Shown piece after piece: positions 7,771 through 14,542 of a DNA stretch of 19,945 bases. The position numbers and the translations under genes are program-made. The notes beneath the pieces are model-generated. The model made no database searches. It was not told where the DNA came from and saw only the letters and a list, made by a program, of their open reading frames with translations. How positions within the stretch are numbered: position 1 is the stretch's first letter; every line of letters starts with the position of its first letter. The DNA comes from an uncultured Acetatifactor sp. (GTDB taxonomy: Bacteria; Bacillota; Clostridia; Lachnospirales; Lachnospiraceae), in assembly GCA_910586435.1 (NCBI GenBank), contig CAJUGT010000070.1, positions 1-19,945 of the forward strand, read 5' to 3'.

Positions 7771-7828
7771 GGAAGAAATCTTCAGCCACTTCGTGTCTGA
7801 AATTTCTTCCTTGTGTCTGAAAGACACA
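7771..7828 (-). promoter_or_regulatory. Two-hairpin leader of the VWA-MoxR-LRR operon
   Basis: One perfect hairpin pairs TGTGTCT (7812-7818) with AGACACA (7822-7828) over a three-base loop. A second pairs GGAAGAAAT (7771-7779) with ATTTCTTCC (7802-7810), continued by CAG/CTG after an internal loop. Both lie in the transcribed leader between the promoter and the VWA start. No T run follows, so translational control or RNA stability is more likely than attenuation. Confidence 0.4.
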
Positions 7829-7829
7829 T
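7782..7829 (-). CDS. Possible leader peptide (15 aa)
   Basis: A mini-ORF encoding MCLSDTRKKFQTRSG starts at an ATG with a near-perfect GGAGGTG four bases upstream, a stronger ribosome site than that of the VWA gene itself. Its codons fall inside both leader hairpins, so ribosomes on it could change their folding. No run of identical amino acids is present, so a classical amino-acid attenuator is unlikely. It may be a chance ORF. Confidence 0.35.
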   Translation of the reverse strand: MCLSDTRKKFQTRSG

Positions 7830-7903
7830 TGCACCTCCGTTCCGAGACTGTTTTTACTCTTGACATTTCTTAGCTGGACTGTTCAGTTGCTCTTACCTCT
7901 CTT

Positions 7904-7931
7904 ATTATAATCAAAATCAGGAATTATACAA
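7904..7931 (-). promoter_or_regulatory. Promoter of the VWA-MoxR-LRR operon
   Basis: On the minus strand TTGTAT (7931-7926) and a perfect TATAAT (7909-7904) are 16 bases apart. A second TATAAT overlaps the -35 at 7928-7923. The transcript would carry a leader of about 180 nt. Confidence 0.55.
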
Positions 7932-8008
7932 GCATTATAGGAACTTCTTGCGCGGATAATGGACAGCCTTTTACAAAGGTTTCGGCTATTTCATGCTTCC
8001 CCGATTTT

Positions 8009-8032
8009 GCCTGGCTCTTACACGAACCAGGC
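8009..8032. other. Hairpin downstream of the spoIIID stop
   Basis: GCCTGG (8009-8014) pairs with CCAGGC (8027-8032); TCT/CGA-type bases inside may extend the stem. It lies 16 bases after the spoIIID 3' half on the minus strand. The minus-strand tail is AAAATCGG rather than T-rich, so it is a weak terminator candidate or a transcript-end stabiliser. Confidence 0.3.
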
Positions 8033-8047
8033 ATTTTCAGACACTCC

Positions 8048-8202
8048 TCAGTCCACACTGACATGCTGATGAAGATATTTCTCTTTCGTGGCAAGTCCTC
8101 CACGGATATGTCTCTCTGACTTATTCACATCCAGAACTTTTCTTGCTTCCGCTGCCAGAGTCGGATTTACCTGCGTCAAACGCTCGGTTACGTCTTTATG
8201 TA
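8048..8202 (-). pseudogene. spoIIID: spoIIID, 3' half (gene split by an 11-kb element)
   Basis: SpoIIID is the small DNA-binding regulator of the mother cell during sporulation. It acts after sigma-E to control many genes, including sigK. This segment encodes residues 38-87: HKDVTERLTQVNP, then AAEARKVLDVNKSERHIRGG, then LATKEKY. The ERHIRGGLATKxKY stretch is the family signature. It is not preceded by a start, a ribosome site or the helix-turn-helix. The frame is open upstream to 8239, but that part (KPFQIVTTI) is encoded by the inserted element and is not SpoIIID. The missing residues 1-42 lie at 19204-19335. Both copies share the 16-bp repeat at the junction, and joining there restores the frame exactly. 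The segment is therefore a developmentally reparable half-gene rather than a decayed pseudogene, unless the recombinase is dead. Confidence 0.93.
8187..8202. repeat. Left attachment site core (attL)
   Basis: GTTACGTCTTTATGTA here is identical to 19211-19226. To its left the sequence is spoIIID (codons for ERLTQ and beyond); to its right it is element DNA. The flanking bases differ (G/T before, T/C after), so the identical block is exactly 16 bp. Confidence 0.9.
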
Positions 8203-8230
8203 TGGTTGTGACGATTTGGAACGGTTTTGC
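8197..8230. repeat. 34-bp direct repeat, left copy (element arm)
   Basis: These 34 bases, which begin TATGTATGGTTGTGACG and end ACGGTTTTGC, recur identically at 10314-10347. Only the first six bases belong to the attL core, so the remaining 28 bases define the left arm of the element. The next base differs between the copies. Confidence 0.9.
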
Positions 8231-8287
8231 CATACGCAAAATAGTTGCTGCTTTCTGCTATTGGCGCTCTGACTGTGATAATGATTA

Positions 8288-8312
8288 GAAAAAGCCGGAA
8301 TCATCCGGCTTT
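8288..8312 (-). terminator. Terminator overlapping the stop codon of the first AAA/PD-(D/E)XK gene
   Basis: On the minus strand AAGCCGG (8298-8292 complement side) and CCGGCTT flank a six-base loop that contains the TGA stop of the upstream gene, followed by a T-rich tail TTTTTCTAATC. The stem uses the last two codons. It isolates the gene from the spoIIID 3' half. Confidence 0.75.
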
Positions 8313-10040
8313 CCCAATCAGAACCCTTTTTCCGCAAAACGCAAAGCCATACTTTCTGATTCGCTCTGAAGGAATACCCCTTGCCCGCAATAAAGCTTCG
8401 TACTGTTTCTTCTCAATCTGATTCAGCGCTTCCTGCACCGTATCAGCCAGTTCCTCCTCTTCGTCCGGATCCAGCACTTTAAACTCTATAATAATTGCAT
8501 CTCTCCCGCAATTATCATAGATATCATCCAGGGGCAAGGCATCAGCCCCCCCTTTCCCCAGCCTCGGCTCCAGCATCACATCATACCTGCCAAATCCGCT
8601 CTCCCGATTGGAGGTTAGCACATATCTATCTGCCAATTCCACCATCATCCCCAGTACAAAACCGTGGTAGAACCGTTCCGGCTCCTGTTCCGAAGGATTT
8701 GTCCCCGTATCAAAATAGCTGAAGGTCTGAAGGGCAATCTTGTTCATATAGACATTCATCCCCTTTAGATCGTCAGAAAGCAGGGCCTGCAAAAAGGCGT
8801 TATTCACTCCCCGACATCTCCTGAACCACCCTCCTATTATTCCTTCAAACATGGCACGGACTTCCCTATTCGTCAGCTGCAATTCATATTCTGCCTTACC
8901 CAGATCGGTATTGAATTCATGACGCACCGCCTTCAGATAACCGCTGGCAAGCAACAGGCTCCACACCGCCTCATCTCCCTGGTCCAGCTCGCTGAACACG
9001 ATCTGCTCCTCCAGCTTTGTGGTAAAAGTCTCCCCCTGCAACAGCCTTTCCATGGTCATCTTAAGCTCACGGCTCCCCTCCTGTACCAACTTCCCCACCA
9101 GACTGTTGGAACTGGTGTTGACCCAGTAGAGCCCGACATTCCTCTTGTCCAAATAGTTTATTATAGACCACGGATTATACATATCCGCCCGGCTTCCGAA
9201 GACAAAACCATTATACCACCGCTTTATTTCTTCCCTGCGCTCAGACAAGCCAAATTCATCCAATGCAGCATATACTTCCTCTTCCGTGAAGCCAAAACTG
9301 TCTTTATATTTTTCTGACGTATTCGTCACCACTTCCAAATTGTTCAAATCTGAAAACATAGACTCTCTGCTGACCCTCGTGATTCCCGTCATCACCGCCC
9401 GCTCCAAATAAGGATTGCTCTTAAAAGTGGCATTGAAGAGACTTCTGGTAAAAGCCACAAGCTCCACCCAGTATCCGTTCACATACGCCTCCTGCATGGG
9501 AGTGTCATATTCGTCCAAAAGGATAATCACCTTCTTTCCATAGTAACGGGAGAGATAAAGGGACAGTTGGTTCAGCGCCAGTGTTGCATCCGCATCATCC
9601 ATATCAATATTCTTCCTGGAAAACGTATCTTTTTCCTGCTCGGTCAGGCACTCTTCCTCCAAAAGAAAGTGATGTTTGTTAAATTCATCCGTGAGAATCT
9701 GGCAGATTTTTCTTCTGGCCATGGCATAATTCGTTTCCTTGATACTGGCAAAGCTGACCATGACCACCGGGTATGTCCCTTGCAGTCTGCGGTACTTCTC
9801 CTCCTTCCAGATATCCAGCCCTTCAAACAAGTCGCTCCTGCCGGCATATTCCACTGAAAAGAATTTCTCCAGCATGTTCATGTTCAGTGTCTTCCCGAAG
9901 CGCCTCGGGCGGGCAATCAGCGTCACTACATCTTCCGATTCCCACCATTCCCGAATAAATCCCGTCTTATCCACATAGAAACAGTTTTTTACCCGCAGGC
10001 TCTCAAAATCCTGATTTCCGATGCTTACTGTCCGTGCCAT
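8301..10040 (-). CDS. AAA-ATPase_like / PD-(D/E)XK nuclease protein, copy 1
   Basis: This 579-residue protein belongs to the AAA-ATPase_like plus PDDEXK_9 family (once DUF1703), multi-copy in gut Bacteroidetes and Clostridia and of uncertain function. The N-terminal part has the unusual P-loop RPRRFGKTLN (about 43-52) and Walker B KVIILLDEYDTP (about 184-195). The middle has the conserved MTGITRVSRES and NPWSIINYL. The C-terminal nuclease fold shows GFGRYDVMLEP and then IIIEFKVLD, the D...ExK core, with about 20 extra residues between them compared with copy 2. The ATG at 10040 matches the start of copy 2 and has AGGGG upstream; the frame from 10142 lacks support. It has its own promoter and terminator. 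A defence or mobile-element role is possible but unproven. Confidence 0.88.
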   Translation of the reverse strand: MARTVSIGNQDFESLRVKNCFYVDKTGFIREWWESEDVVTLIARPRRFGKTLNMNMLEKFFSVEYAGRSDLFEGLDIWKEEKYRRLQGTYPVVMVSFASIKETNYAMARRKICQILTDEFNKHHFLLEEECLTEQEKDTFSRKNIDMDDADATLALNQLSLYLSRYYGKKVIILLDEYDTPMQEAYVNGYWVELVAFTRSLFNATFKSNPYLERAVMTGITRVSRESMFSDLNNLEVVTNTSEKYKDSFGFTEEEVYAALDEFGLSERREEIKRWYNGFVFGSRADMYNPWSIINYLDKRNVGLYWVNTSSNSLVGKLVQEGSRELKMTMERLLQGETFTTKLEEQIVFSELDQGDEAVWSLLLASGYLKAVRHEFNTDLGKAEYELQLTNREVRAMFEGIIGGWFRRCRGVNNAFLQALLSDDLKGMNVYMNKIALQTFSYFDTGTNPSEQEPERFYHGFVLGMMVELADRYVLTSNRESGFGRYDVMLEPRLGKGGADALPLDDIYDNCGRDAIIIEFKVLDPDEEEELADTVQEALNQIEKKQYEALLRARGIPSERIRKYGFAFCGKRVLIGKAG

Positions 10041-10173
10041 TTCTATGCCCCTATTCCTTTCCGGCCCAATCTCCCCGATAGCGCCTTTCGTTTCAATCCG
10101 CCTGGCGGGTATGACTGAATCTATTAAACCATTCCATGACATTTACCCCAAAAACCTGTATTACTCTATACTC

Positions 10174-10202
10174 ATTATACCCCCACCTGTACTATTCCAC
10201 AA
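10174..10202 (-). promoter_or_regulatory. Promoter of AAA/PD-(D/E)XK copy 1
   Basis: TTGTGG (10202-10197) and TATAAT (10179-10174) are separated by 17 bases ending in GGTGGGGG. The promoter of copy 2 has the same plan (TTGTGC, 17 bases with GGGG, TATAAT). The leader would be about 130 nt. Confidence 0.6.
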
Positions 10203-10212
10203 TCAAATATTT

Positions 10213-10255
10213 CAAAAAGGGCATTCGGAAGCTCTTCCACAGCTCTTCCAAATGC
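10213..10255 (-). terminator. Probable terminator of the recombinase transcript
   Basis: On the minus strand GCATT-T-GGAAG pairs with CTTCC-G-AATGC around one mismatch, and CCTTTTTG follows. It lies about 120 bases beyond the recombinase stop and before the copy 1 promoter, so the attachment-like site at 10304-10329 would be inside the recombinase 3' untranslated region. Confidence 0.5.
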
Positions 10256-10303
10256 TCTGACCATATTTGCTTGTTTTATTCTCCACATATACTGTTTCAT
10301 TTT

Positions 10304-10329
10304 GTTACAACCATATGTATGGTTGTGAC
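10304..10329. other. Internal attachment-like site: 12-bp dyad around TG
   Basis: GTTACAACCATA and TATGGTTGTGAC are inverted repeats (11 of 12 pairs match) around a central TG. Serine recombinases typically act on such a dyad with a two-base overlap. The same TG aligns with 8199-8200 in attL and 19223-19224 in attR. The right half is identical to the left arm of the element, and the outer left bases ATTTTGTTAC match its right arm. The six bases AACCAT replace the GTCTTT found in attL and attR. It fits a tandem junction between two units or a retained phage-type att site. Confidence 0.6.
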
Positions 10330-10347
10330 GATTTGGAACGGTTTTGC
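10314..10347. repeat. 34-bp direct repeat, internal copy
   Basis: Identical over 34 bases to 8197-8230 and in the same orientation. It overlaps the right half of the dyad at 10304-10329 and ends 29 bases from the recombinase stop codon, which places the recombinase at the left end of the second unit. Confidence 0.9.
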
Positions 10348-10375
10348 AAGTCCAGGTGAATTGGCCTCTACCAAA

Positions 10376-11890
10376 TCACCCACCTGTCTGCGCATCCATA
10401 TCACCAAATAATCGCAGAAGTATTTCCACATTTCCTTCCTTATCAATTTCAATCTTCTGAATCATGCGTTTTAGTTGAGTGTTTGTCATCTCATACACAT
10501 CCGCAATGTCCTCTATTTCCCTAAATGTGCGATTTAGCACACCTTCAAGCTGTTCTCCTTTCGTCAGATGATACGATACCATTTTCAATTCATCCTCCAA
10601 ATGTTCCATTTCTTTTCGGAACCCGCCAATTTTGTCATTCAGCTCCTGCCTGGTAATTAAGTCATCCGTATACATATCCATATATTTCTGTCTGGCTTTT
10701 GTCAGCTTATCCAGCTGGCTTTTCAGTTCTTTTTCATATTCCAGATTTTCGTCCTTTGCTTTATAAGTACGCTGAAATTCCTCCACTACATACTGGACGA
10801 CCTTCTTCCGCTGACTGAGTATATGGTTAAAATACTCCTGCAAAACATCAACCAGCTCTCCTTCATCCACAGTTATCCCATTGGGGCAGCTGTCCGCCCC
10901 TTTTCCATTATGTCCGGAGCACACCCAGCGGACATATGTATTTTTGTACGTTCGCACTGTCCTGCGGAAAGACCAGCCGCATTCCTTGCAGCGAATTAAG
11001 GTGGAGAAAAGATATTTATTGCTCTGGCGCTCTTTGTTCATATGAAAAGACGCATGCCTGTTATGCAGAATTTCTTGTGCTTTCTCAAAATCCGTGGGCT
11101 CAATAATTTTTAACTCCGGGCGTTCCATAACCATCCATTCTGTTTCTTCCCTCTCTTTTCGCTTCCCTGTAAGAAAATCTTCCACTTCCTGCTTGCCATT
11201 AATTACTCTGCCCATATACAGTTCATTGGTTAAAATCCGGCAGACGGCATTCTGGCTCCAATTACAGTTCCGCTTTGTTTTGATTCTTCTTTCATTGAGC
11301 ATATTGGCAATCTTGGCGGCACCATACCCCTCCTGAAGATACCACTTGTAAATCCGTTTGATTACCTCTGCTTCCTGCTGGTTGATTTGCAGATTAAAAT
11401 AATCGCCTATGGTTTTATCATAGCCATAGACGACGTTGGGAACCCGCCCTTTTTCCGCATTCATCTTCTTCCCAAATTTAACACGCTTGGAAGTATTGGC
11501 GCTTTCTTCCTGTGCCAATGCCCCAAAAATAGTCAAGACAAATTCACTGTTTCCCATATTGGTCATGCTGGCAGTGAGAAATTGCGTTTCTATTCCAAGG
11601 GATTTTAATTTGCGGATATTTTGAAGCAAATCCACTGTGTTTCTGGCAAAGCGGGAAATATCTTTTACCACCACCATATCAAAAATCCCACGTTCGGCAT
11701 CGGACATCATGTGAAGAAACTCCTTACGGTTCTTTATCTTTGTGCCGGAGATGCCCTCATCAGCGTATAAACGCACCAGGCGGTCTCCTGTTCGCTGTGT
11801 ATATTCCGCAAAAAAAGCCTTTTGGGCTTCCAGGCTGTTTAATTGGTCTTCTTTATCGGTAGAAACACGGCAGTAAGCAGCGATGTTCAT
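10376..11890 (-). CDS. Large serine recombinase (SpoIVCA-like)
   Basis: This 504-residue site-specific recombinase should integrate and excise the surrounding element. The catalytic domain begins MNIAAYCRVSTDKEDQ, with the nucleophile Ser10, and continues through YADEGISGT and VVVKDISRFARN, where the arginines needed for strand exchange lie. The Recombinase domain follows (VVYGYDKTIGD to LYMGRVINGK), then a zinc ribbon (IRCKECGWS and, later, WVCSGHN...DSCPNG). A coiled coil lies near the C-terminus (EYEKELKSQLDKLTKAR and EMEHLEDEL). Length and domain order match SpoIVCA of the skin element and transposon integrases. The ATG at 11890 has AGAAAGG eight bases upstream; the ATG at 11911 has no ribosome site. 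It follows the RloB gene by 48 bases and may be cotranscribed, although a TATAAT at 11917-11912 could be a private -10. Confidence 0.95.
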   Translation of the reverse strand: MNIAAYCRVSTDKEDQLNSLEAQKAFFAEYTQRTGDRLVRLYADEGISGTKIKNRKEFLHMMSDAERGIFDMVVVKDISRFARNTVDLLQNIRKLKSLGIETQFLTASMTNMGNSEFVLTIFGALAQEESANTSKRVKFGKKMNAEKGRVPNVVYGYDKTIGDYFNLQINQQEAEVIKRIYKWYLQEGYGAAKIANMLNERRIKTKRNCNWSQNAVCRILTNELYMGRVINGKQEVEDFLTGKRKEREETEWMVMERPELKIIEPTDFEKAQEILHNRHASFHMNKERQSNKYLFSTLIRCKECGWSFRRTVRTYKNTYVRWVCSGHNGKGADSCPNGITVDEGELVDVLQEYFNHILSQRKKVVQYVVEEFQRTYKAKDENLEYEKELKSQLDKLTKARQKYMDMYTDDLITRQELNDKIGGFRKEMEHLEDELKMVSYHLTKGEQLEGVLNRTFREIEDIADVYEMTNTQLKRMIQKIEIDKEGNVEILLRLFGDMDAQTGG

Positions 11891-11938
11891 GATAGATGCC
11901 TTTCTGTTCATATTATAATAAGTTTGATTTCTTACTTC

Positions 11939-12640
11939 TCAGCTATAAAAATATATTTTGAGTTCCTCAGGCAAATACTTCATCAGTTCTTCCACCAGCT
12001 CATACACCTTCGTCCCCGGCGCAATATCCGTTGGTGTCTTCTTTTTCCCATCCTCTATAATCCGCTTCGCATATCGTATCGCAAGCCTCGGACTCCCCTT
12101 CTCCATGAGAATACCAAATATATTCCTCATATTTTTCTGATACTTTTCAATCCCCAATTCACTAAACTTGTCATTTAGAAATTTAATATAGTATGCTCTA
12201 TGATTGTTTGATGTATAGTAAGCAAAATGCAATATAAACCATAACTCAATACACTCATTGCTCCACGCTGCATGATACTGTACGTTCTGATTCTCCAAGT
12301 TCAGCTTATCCATCCGTTCTGTTACACCATTAAAATCTTTTGCCGGAAAACTGTCCTTATCATACACACACCAAATCTGTCCTCTATCAATCCCTTTTTT
12401 TCGGACATATCGTTCCGCCATGCCAATTACCCGCAGTGTTTCCGCCGCACAGGGTTCAATTTCAATCAAAACCATATCCTTATAAATCGGATTATTCTCA
12501 ATCAGCCGCTTAAACCCCTCAAAATAAAGCGGTTCTGTTTGCTCCCCCTCACAAAAAATGTAATAACGGTACTCCTTTTTCTCCAGATATTCTTTACGCC
12601 TCTGTTTCCTCCACTGGGCAGTTCCGACTTTTTTAGGCAT
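11939..12640 (-). CDS. RloB family protein (AbiLii-like)
   Basis: This 233-residue protein belongs to the RloB family, a TOPRIM-like fold. YYIFCEGEQTEPLYFEGF near residues 24-41 carries the conserved glutamate, WCVYDKDSFPA supplies the D-x-D pair, and SNECIELWFILHF is the family's C-terminal signature. Together with the overlapping AAA15 ATPase it has the composition of the AbiL abortive-infection system (AbiLi plus AbiLii), in which the ATPase is thought to regulate a toxic nuclease partner. The ATG at 12640 has GGAG eight bases upstream and overlaps the ATPase gene by eight bases, so the two are translationally coupled. The GTG at 12649 is less likely. RloB can also accompany RloC-type anticodon nucleases, but no such gene is present. 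Confidence 0.88.
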   Translation of the reverse strand: MPKKVGTAQWRKQRRKEYLEKKEYRYYIFCEGEQTEPLYFEGFKRLIENNPIYKDMVLIEIEPCAAETLRVIGMAERYVRKKGIDRGQIWCVYDKDSFPAKDFNGVTERMDKLNLENQNVQYHAAWSNECIELWFILHFAYYTSNNHRAYYIKFLNDKFSELGIEKYQKNMRNIFGILMEKGSPRLAIRYAKRIIEDGKKKTPTDIAPGTKVYELVEELMKYLPEELKIYFYS

Positions 12641-13859
12641 TGATGTCACTCCAATCTATGATTGTTTTCAGATATGGATCTGCTCCATATTTGCCCTCTA
12701 AGTATTGCTTATCATATTTTGCATCCTTACGAACAGATTCACCCTTTTTATTCTTAAATTCAACCAAAGAATATAATTTAGAATTCTCCTCATTTCCCTT
12801 TGCCACAAACCAGATTTCATCACGGCGAAAAATATCATTATTCATAGTAGACAAATCATGCGAAGTAAATATCAACTGTGCGCCGTTCTTATTAATCTCC
12901 ATATTATTAAACAGCATAATCACATATCGCAACAAGACTGGGTGAATTTTTGCATCCAACTCATCAATCACTAAAGTTGTCCCAGCAACAAGGCTTCTTG
13001 CAATAAAAGGCAGCAAACCAAACAACTTTTTTGTCCCGCTGGATTCTTCTGATAAGGTTAATTCCGTACTATATCCGTTTACAGTATGTTTTGTATACAC
13101 TTCTATATGATTTTCTTCTTTTTCTTCCATCCGAAAATCCTCAATATTTAAATCCATCTCACGGATCATATCCAACACAAGCTTTTTTACCTCATCTGTC
13201 TTGGCTATGGCTGTTCTTAATTCCTGTCTTGGATTTCCATAATTTAAGAAATCAATAGACTCCTCAAACCATTTAATTACATCAGAAATCACCTCGTTTT
13301 TTTTATAAGTGATTCCCAAATAGGATAACAAAGGCAAATTCACTGATATTTCTTCACTTATTTTGATTTTACCAAATACTCCCTTTAGTTCAACTTCATT
13401 CCCGTTTCTCACAAAGAGCGCCGACTGTCTTCCAGTATCTAATTTAATTCTATCTAAACTCTCATATACAACAACATCCTGTTTCACATGAAGGATATAA
13501 CGGTATTCTGAAGTATTCGTTCTGAAGAACACTTCAAACTCCGTTGGTTCTTTTCTCGTTTCTTCTGAAAACGCAAACGGCTCCACCGAAATTTTCCTTG
13601 TCTTGTATTCACACTCCGCCTTATCAGATGTTGCGTACAGCGCTCTTAACACTTTTGCATTCAGTGTATGCAGCGCTTCCAGTACATTGGATTTACCGCC
13701 GCCATTCGGACCATAAATCACTGCTACTGGCAAAAATGGTTCTCCATCTTCTGTTTTAATGATTCTATCCCTATGTTCCATGATGGCTACGGCCTGCATG
13801 TCAAAGGTCATCTCTTCACGTATGCTTTTATAATTTTTCACAGTAAACTGGCATAACAT
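12633..13859 (-). CDS. AAA15 family ATPase (AbiLi/RloA-like)
   Basis: This 408-residue ABC/SMC-like ATPase of the COG1106 type has a complete set of motifs. The N-terminal CQFTVKNYKSIREEMTF is followed by Walker A YGPNGGGKSNVLEAL (about 50-64) and the signature LSEESSGTKKLFGLLPF. Walker B is TTLVIDELDAKIHP, the H-loop LIFTSHDLSTM, and the C-terminal DEIWFVAK is typical. It acts in the cytoplasm and is predicted to sense infection and control the RloB partner encoded immediately downstream. The ATG at 13859 has GGAGG eight bases upstream; the upstream frame start at 13874 overlaps that site and is unlikely. Expression is from a promoter about 150 bp upstream through a hairpin-rich leader. The defence role is inferred from family pairing. 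Confidence 0.9.
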   Translation of the reverse strand: MLCQFTVKNYKSIREEMTFDMQAVAIMEHRDRIIKTEDGEPFLPVAVIYGPNGGGKSNVLEALHTLNAKVLRALYATSDKAECEYKTRKISVEPFAFSEETRKEPTEFEVFFRTNTSEYRYILHVKQDVVVYESLDRIKLDTGRQSALFVRNGNEVELKGVFGKIKISEEISVNLPLLSYLGITYKKNEVISDVIKWFEESIDFLNYGNPRQELRTAIAKTDEVKKLVLDMIREMDLNIEDFRMEEKEENHIEVYTKHTVNGYSTELTLSEESSGTKKLFGLLPFIARSLVAGTTLVIDELDAKIHPVLLRYVIMLFNNMEINKNGAQLIFTSHDLSTMNNDIFRRDEIWFVAKGNEENSKLYSLVEFKNKKGESVRKDAKYDKQYLEGKYGADPYLKTIIDWSDINA

Positions 13860-13891
13860 AGCTTCTACCTCCATTTAGTTCCGCAACTTGC

Positions 13892-13916
13892 CTCCCAGGC
13901 CCCCTGAATCTGGGAG
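13892..13916. other. Hairpin in the AbiL-like operon leader
   Basis: CTCCCAG (13892-13898) pairs perfectly with CTGGGAG (13910-13916). A second stem, CCCGG/CCGGG, lies at 13949-13965. Both are within the roughly 150-nt leader before the ATPase gene. Neither has a T run on the minus strand, so a role in transcript stability or translation is more likely than termination. Confidence 0.4.
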
Positions 13917-14011
13917 AATTCCCTGCCGCAGGCGAGTCAGTCAATCCTCCCGGGGCTTGTCCGGGCCTTTGCTGTTTTTTCATATCCCATTTGACACTAC
14001 CTATTCTTACT

Positions 14012-14039
14012 ATTATACTCTTGCTTTCTCTATTGTAAA
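14012..14039 (-). promoter_or_regulatory. Promoter of the AbiL-like operon
   Basis: TTTACA (14039-14034) and a perfect TATAAT (14017-14012) are 16 bases apart on the minus strand. Transcription would begin near 14005 and could cover the ATPase, RloB and recombinase genes. Confidence 0.6.
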
Positions 14040-14114
14040 CTACATTTGAGATTTTTTCTCATATTTCCATATGTAATTTATTAAATATTCATAACACAAC
14101 AAAATTTGCAGAAA

Positions 14115-14324
14115 TCATACGATTCCAGCCACCTTTGCCTCTTTCTCCTCCAATTCACGTTCTCCCTCTTTGCACCCAGACAGCTCCCTGAGTTTCCTTT
14201 CCACCTTTCCTGCATTTGCCTGAATGAATATGTCCAACAGCACTTTGTTTGTTACCTCTATGGTATTGGGATTATGTATGACGTAATTTAACTTTCTAAC
14301 TTTTTCATCGGGTAAATTTTTCAT
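14115..14324 (-). CDS. Small charged protein of unknown function
   Basis: This 69-residue soluble protein begins MKNLPDEKVRKLNYVIHNP and ends in a lysine/glutamate-rich helix (KEGERELEEKEAKVAGIV). It resembles no family I know; the helix-rich composition would fit a small accessory or regulatory protein of the element. The ATG at 14324 has GGAGGTG nine bases upstream, which decides against the in-frame ATG at 14363. It is divergent from the DUF2975 gene and lies upstream of the AbiL-like promoter in the same direction. Real coding status is likely because of the ribosome site but not certain. Confidence 0.55.
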   Translation of the reverse strand: MKNLPDEKVRKLNYVIHNPNTIEVTNKVLLDIFIQANAGKVERKLRELSGCKEGERELEEKEAKVAGIV

Positions 14325-14421
14325 GGTGGGAAACACCTCCCCGCCTTCATGGTCTTTGTCCATTCTATGAAACCCAATCTGAAATTATTAATCCCTCTTA
14401 TATAATCTTTCCAAGAACGCG

Positions 14422-14443
14422 AATCATAAAATTTTTAATGATT
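14422..14443. promoter_or_regulatory. Dyad between divergent genes, possible operator
   Basis: AATCAT (14422-14427) and ATGATT (14438-14443) flank an A/T spacer that is itself nearly symmetric. The dyad ends 15 bases before the -35 of the DUF2975 promoter. It could bind the XRE regulator encoded downstream; that link is speculation. Confidence 0.35.
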
Positions 14444-14458
14444 ATCGTTAATTTTTTA

Positions 14459-14487
14459 TTGATTTTTGTAAAAAGATGTGATATGCT
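14459..14487 (+). promoter_or_regulatory. Promoter of the DUF2975-XRE pair
   Basis: TTGATT (14459-14464) and TATGCT (14482-14487) are separated by 17 bases, a reasonable housekeeping promoter about 55 bp upstream of the DUF2975 start. Confidence 0.55.
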
Positions 14488-14542
14488 TTCTAAGCAGCAT
14501 GTAAGATTTGAAAAATCTTTGCGTGAAAAGAGAGGTGGTAAT

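Larger units (their letters stand above)
8203..10313. mobile_element. Possible non-autonomous cassette carrying one AAA/PD-(D/E)XK gene
   Basis: This interval lies between the two 34-bp repeats (unit length 2,117 bp) and holds only the AAA/PD-(D/E)XK gene at 8301-10040. Its right end shares ATTTTGTTAC (10299-10308) with the right end of the whole element (19206-19215). Its left arm matches the start of the recombinase-bearing unit. It thus has both ends recognised by the recombinase but no recombinase gene, as expected of a passenger unit integrated in tandem. A duplication by another mechanism is possible. Confidence 0.5.

Noticed and set aside
8203..8239. N-terminal extension of the spoIIID 3' half starting MRMAKPFQ.
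   Set aside because: These codons lie in element DNA, do not match SpoIIID and have no ribosome site; they are an accident of the open frame.
11939..13859. PARIS or RloC-type system.
   Set aside because: The partner of the ATPase is a RloB-type protein rather than DUF4435, and there is no RloC anticodon nuclease. An AbiL-like pair fits better.
13949..13980. Plus-strand terminator (CCCGG/CCGGG stem, then a T-rich tail).
   Set aside because: The stem is only five pairs, the T run is 10 bases away, and there is no plus-strand gene upstream for it to serve.
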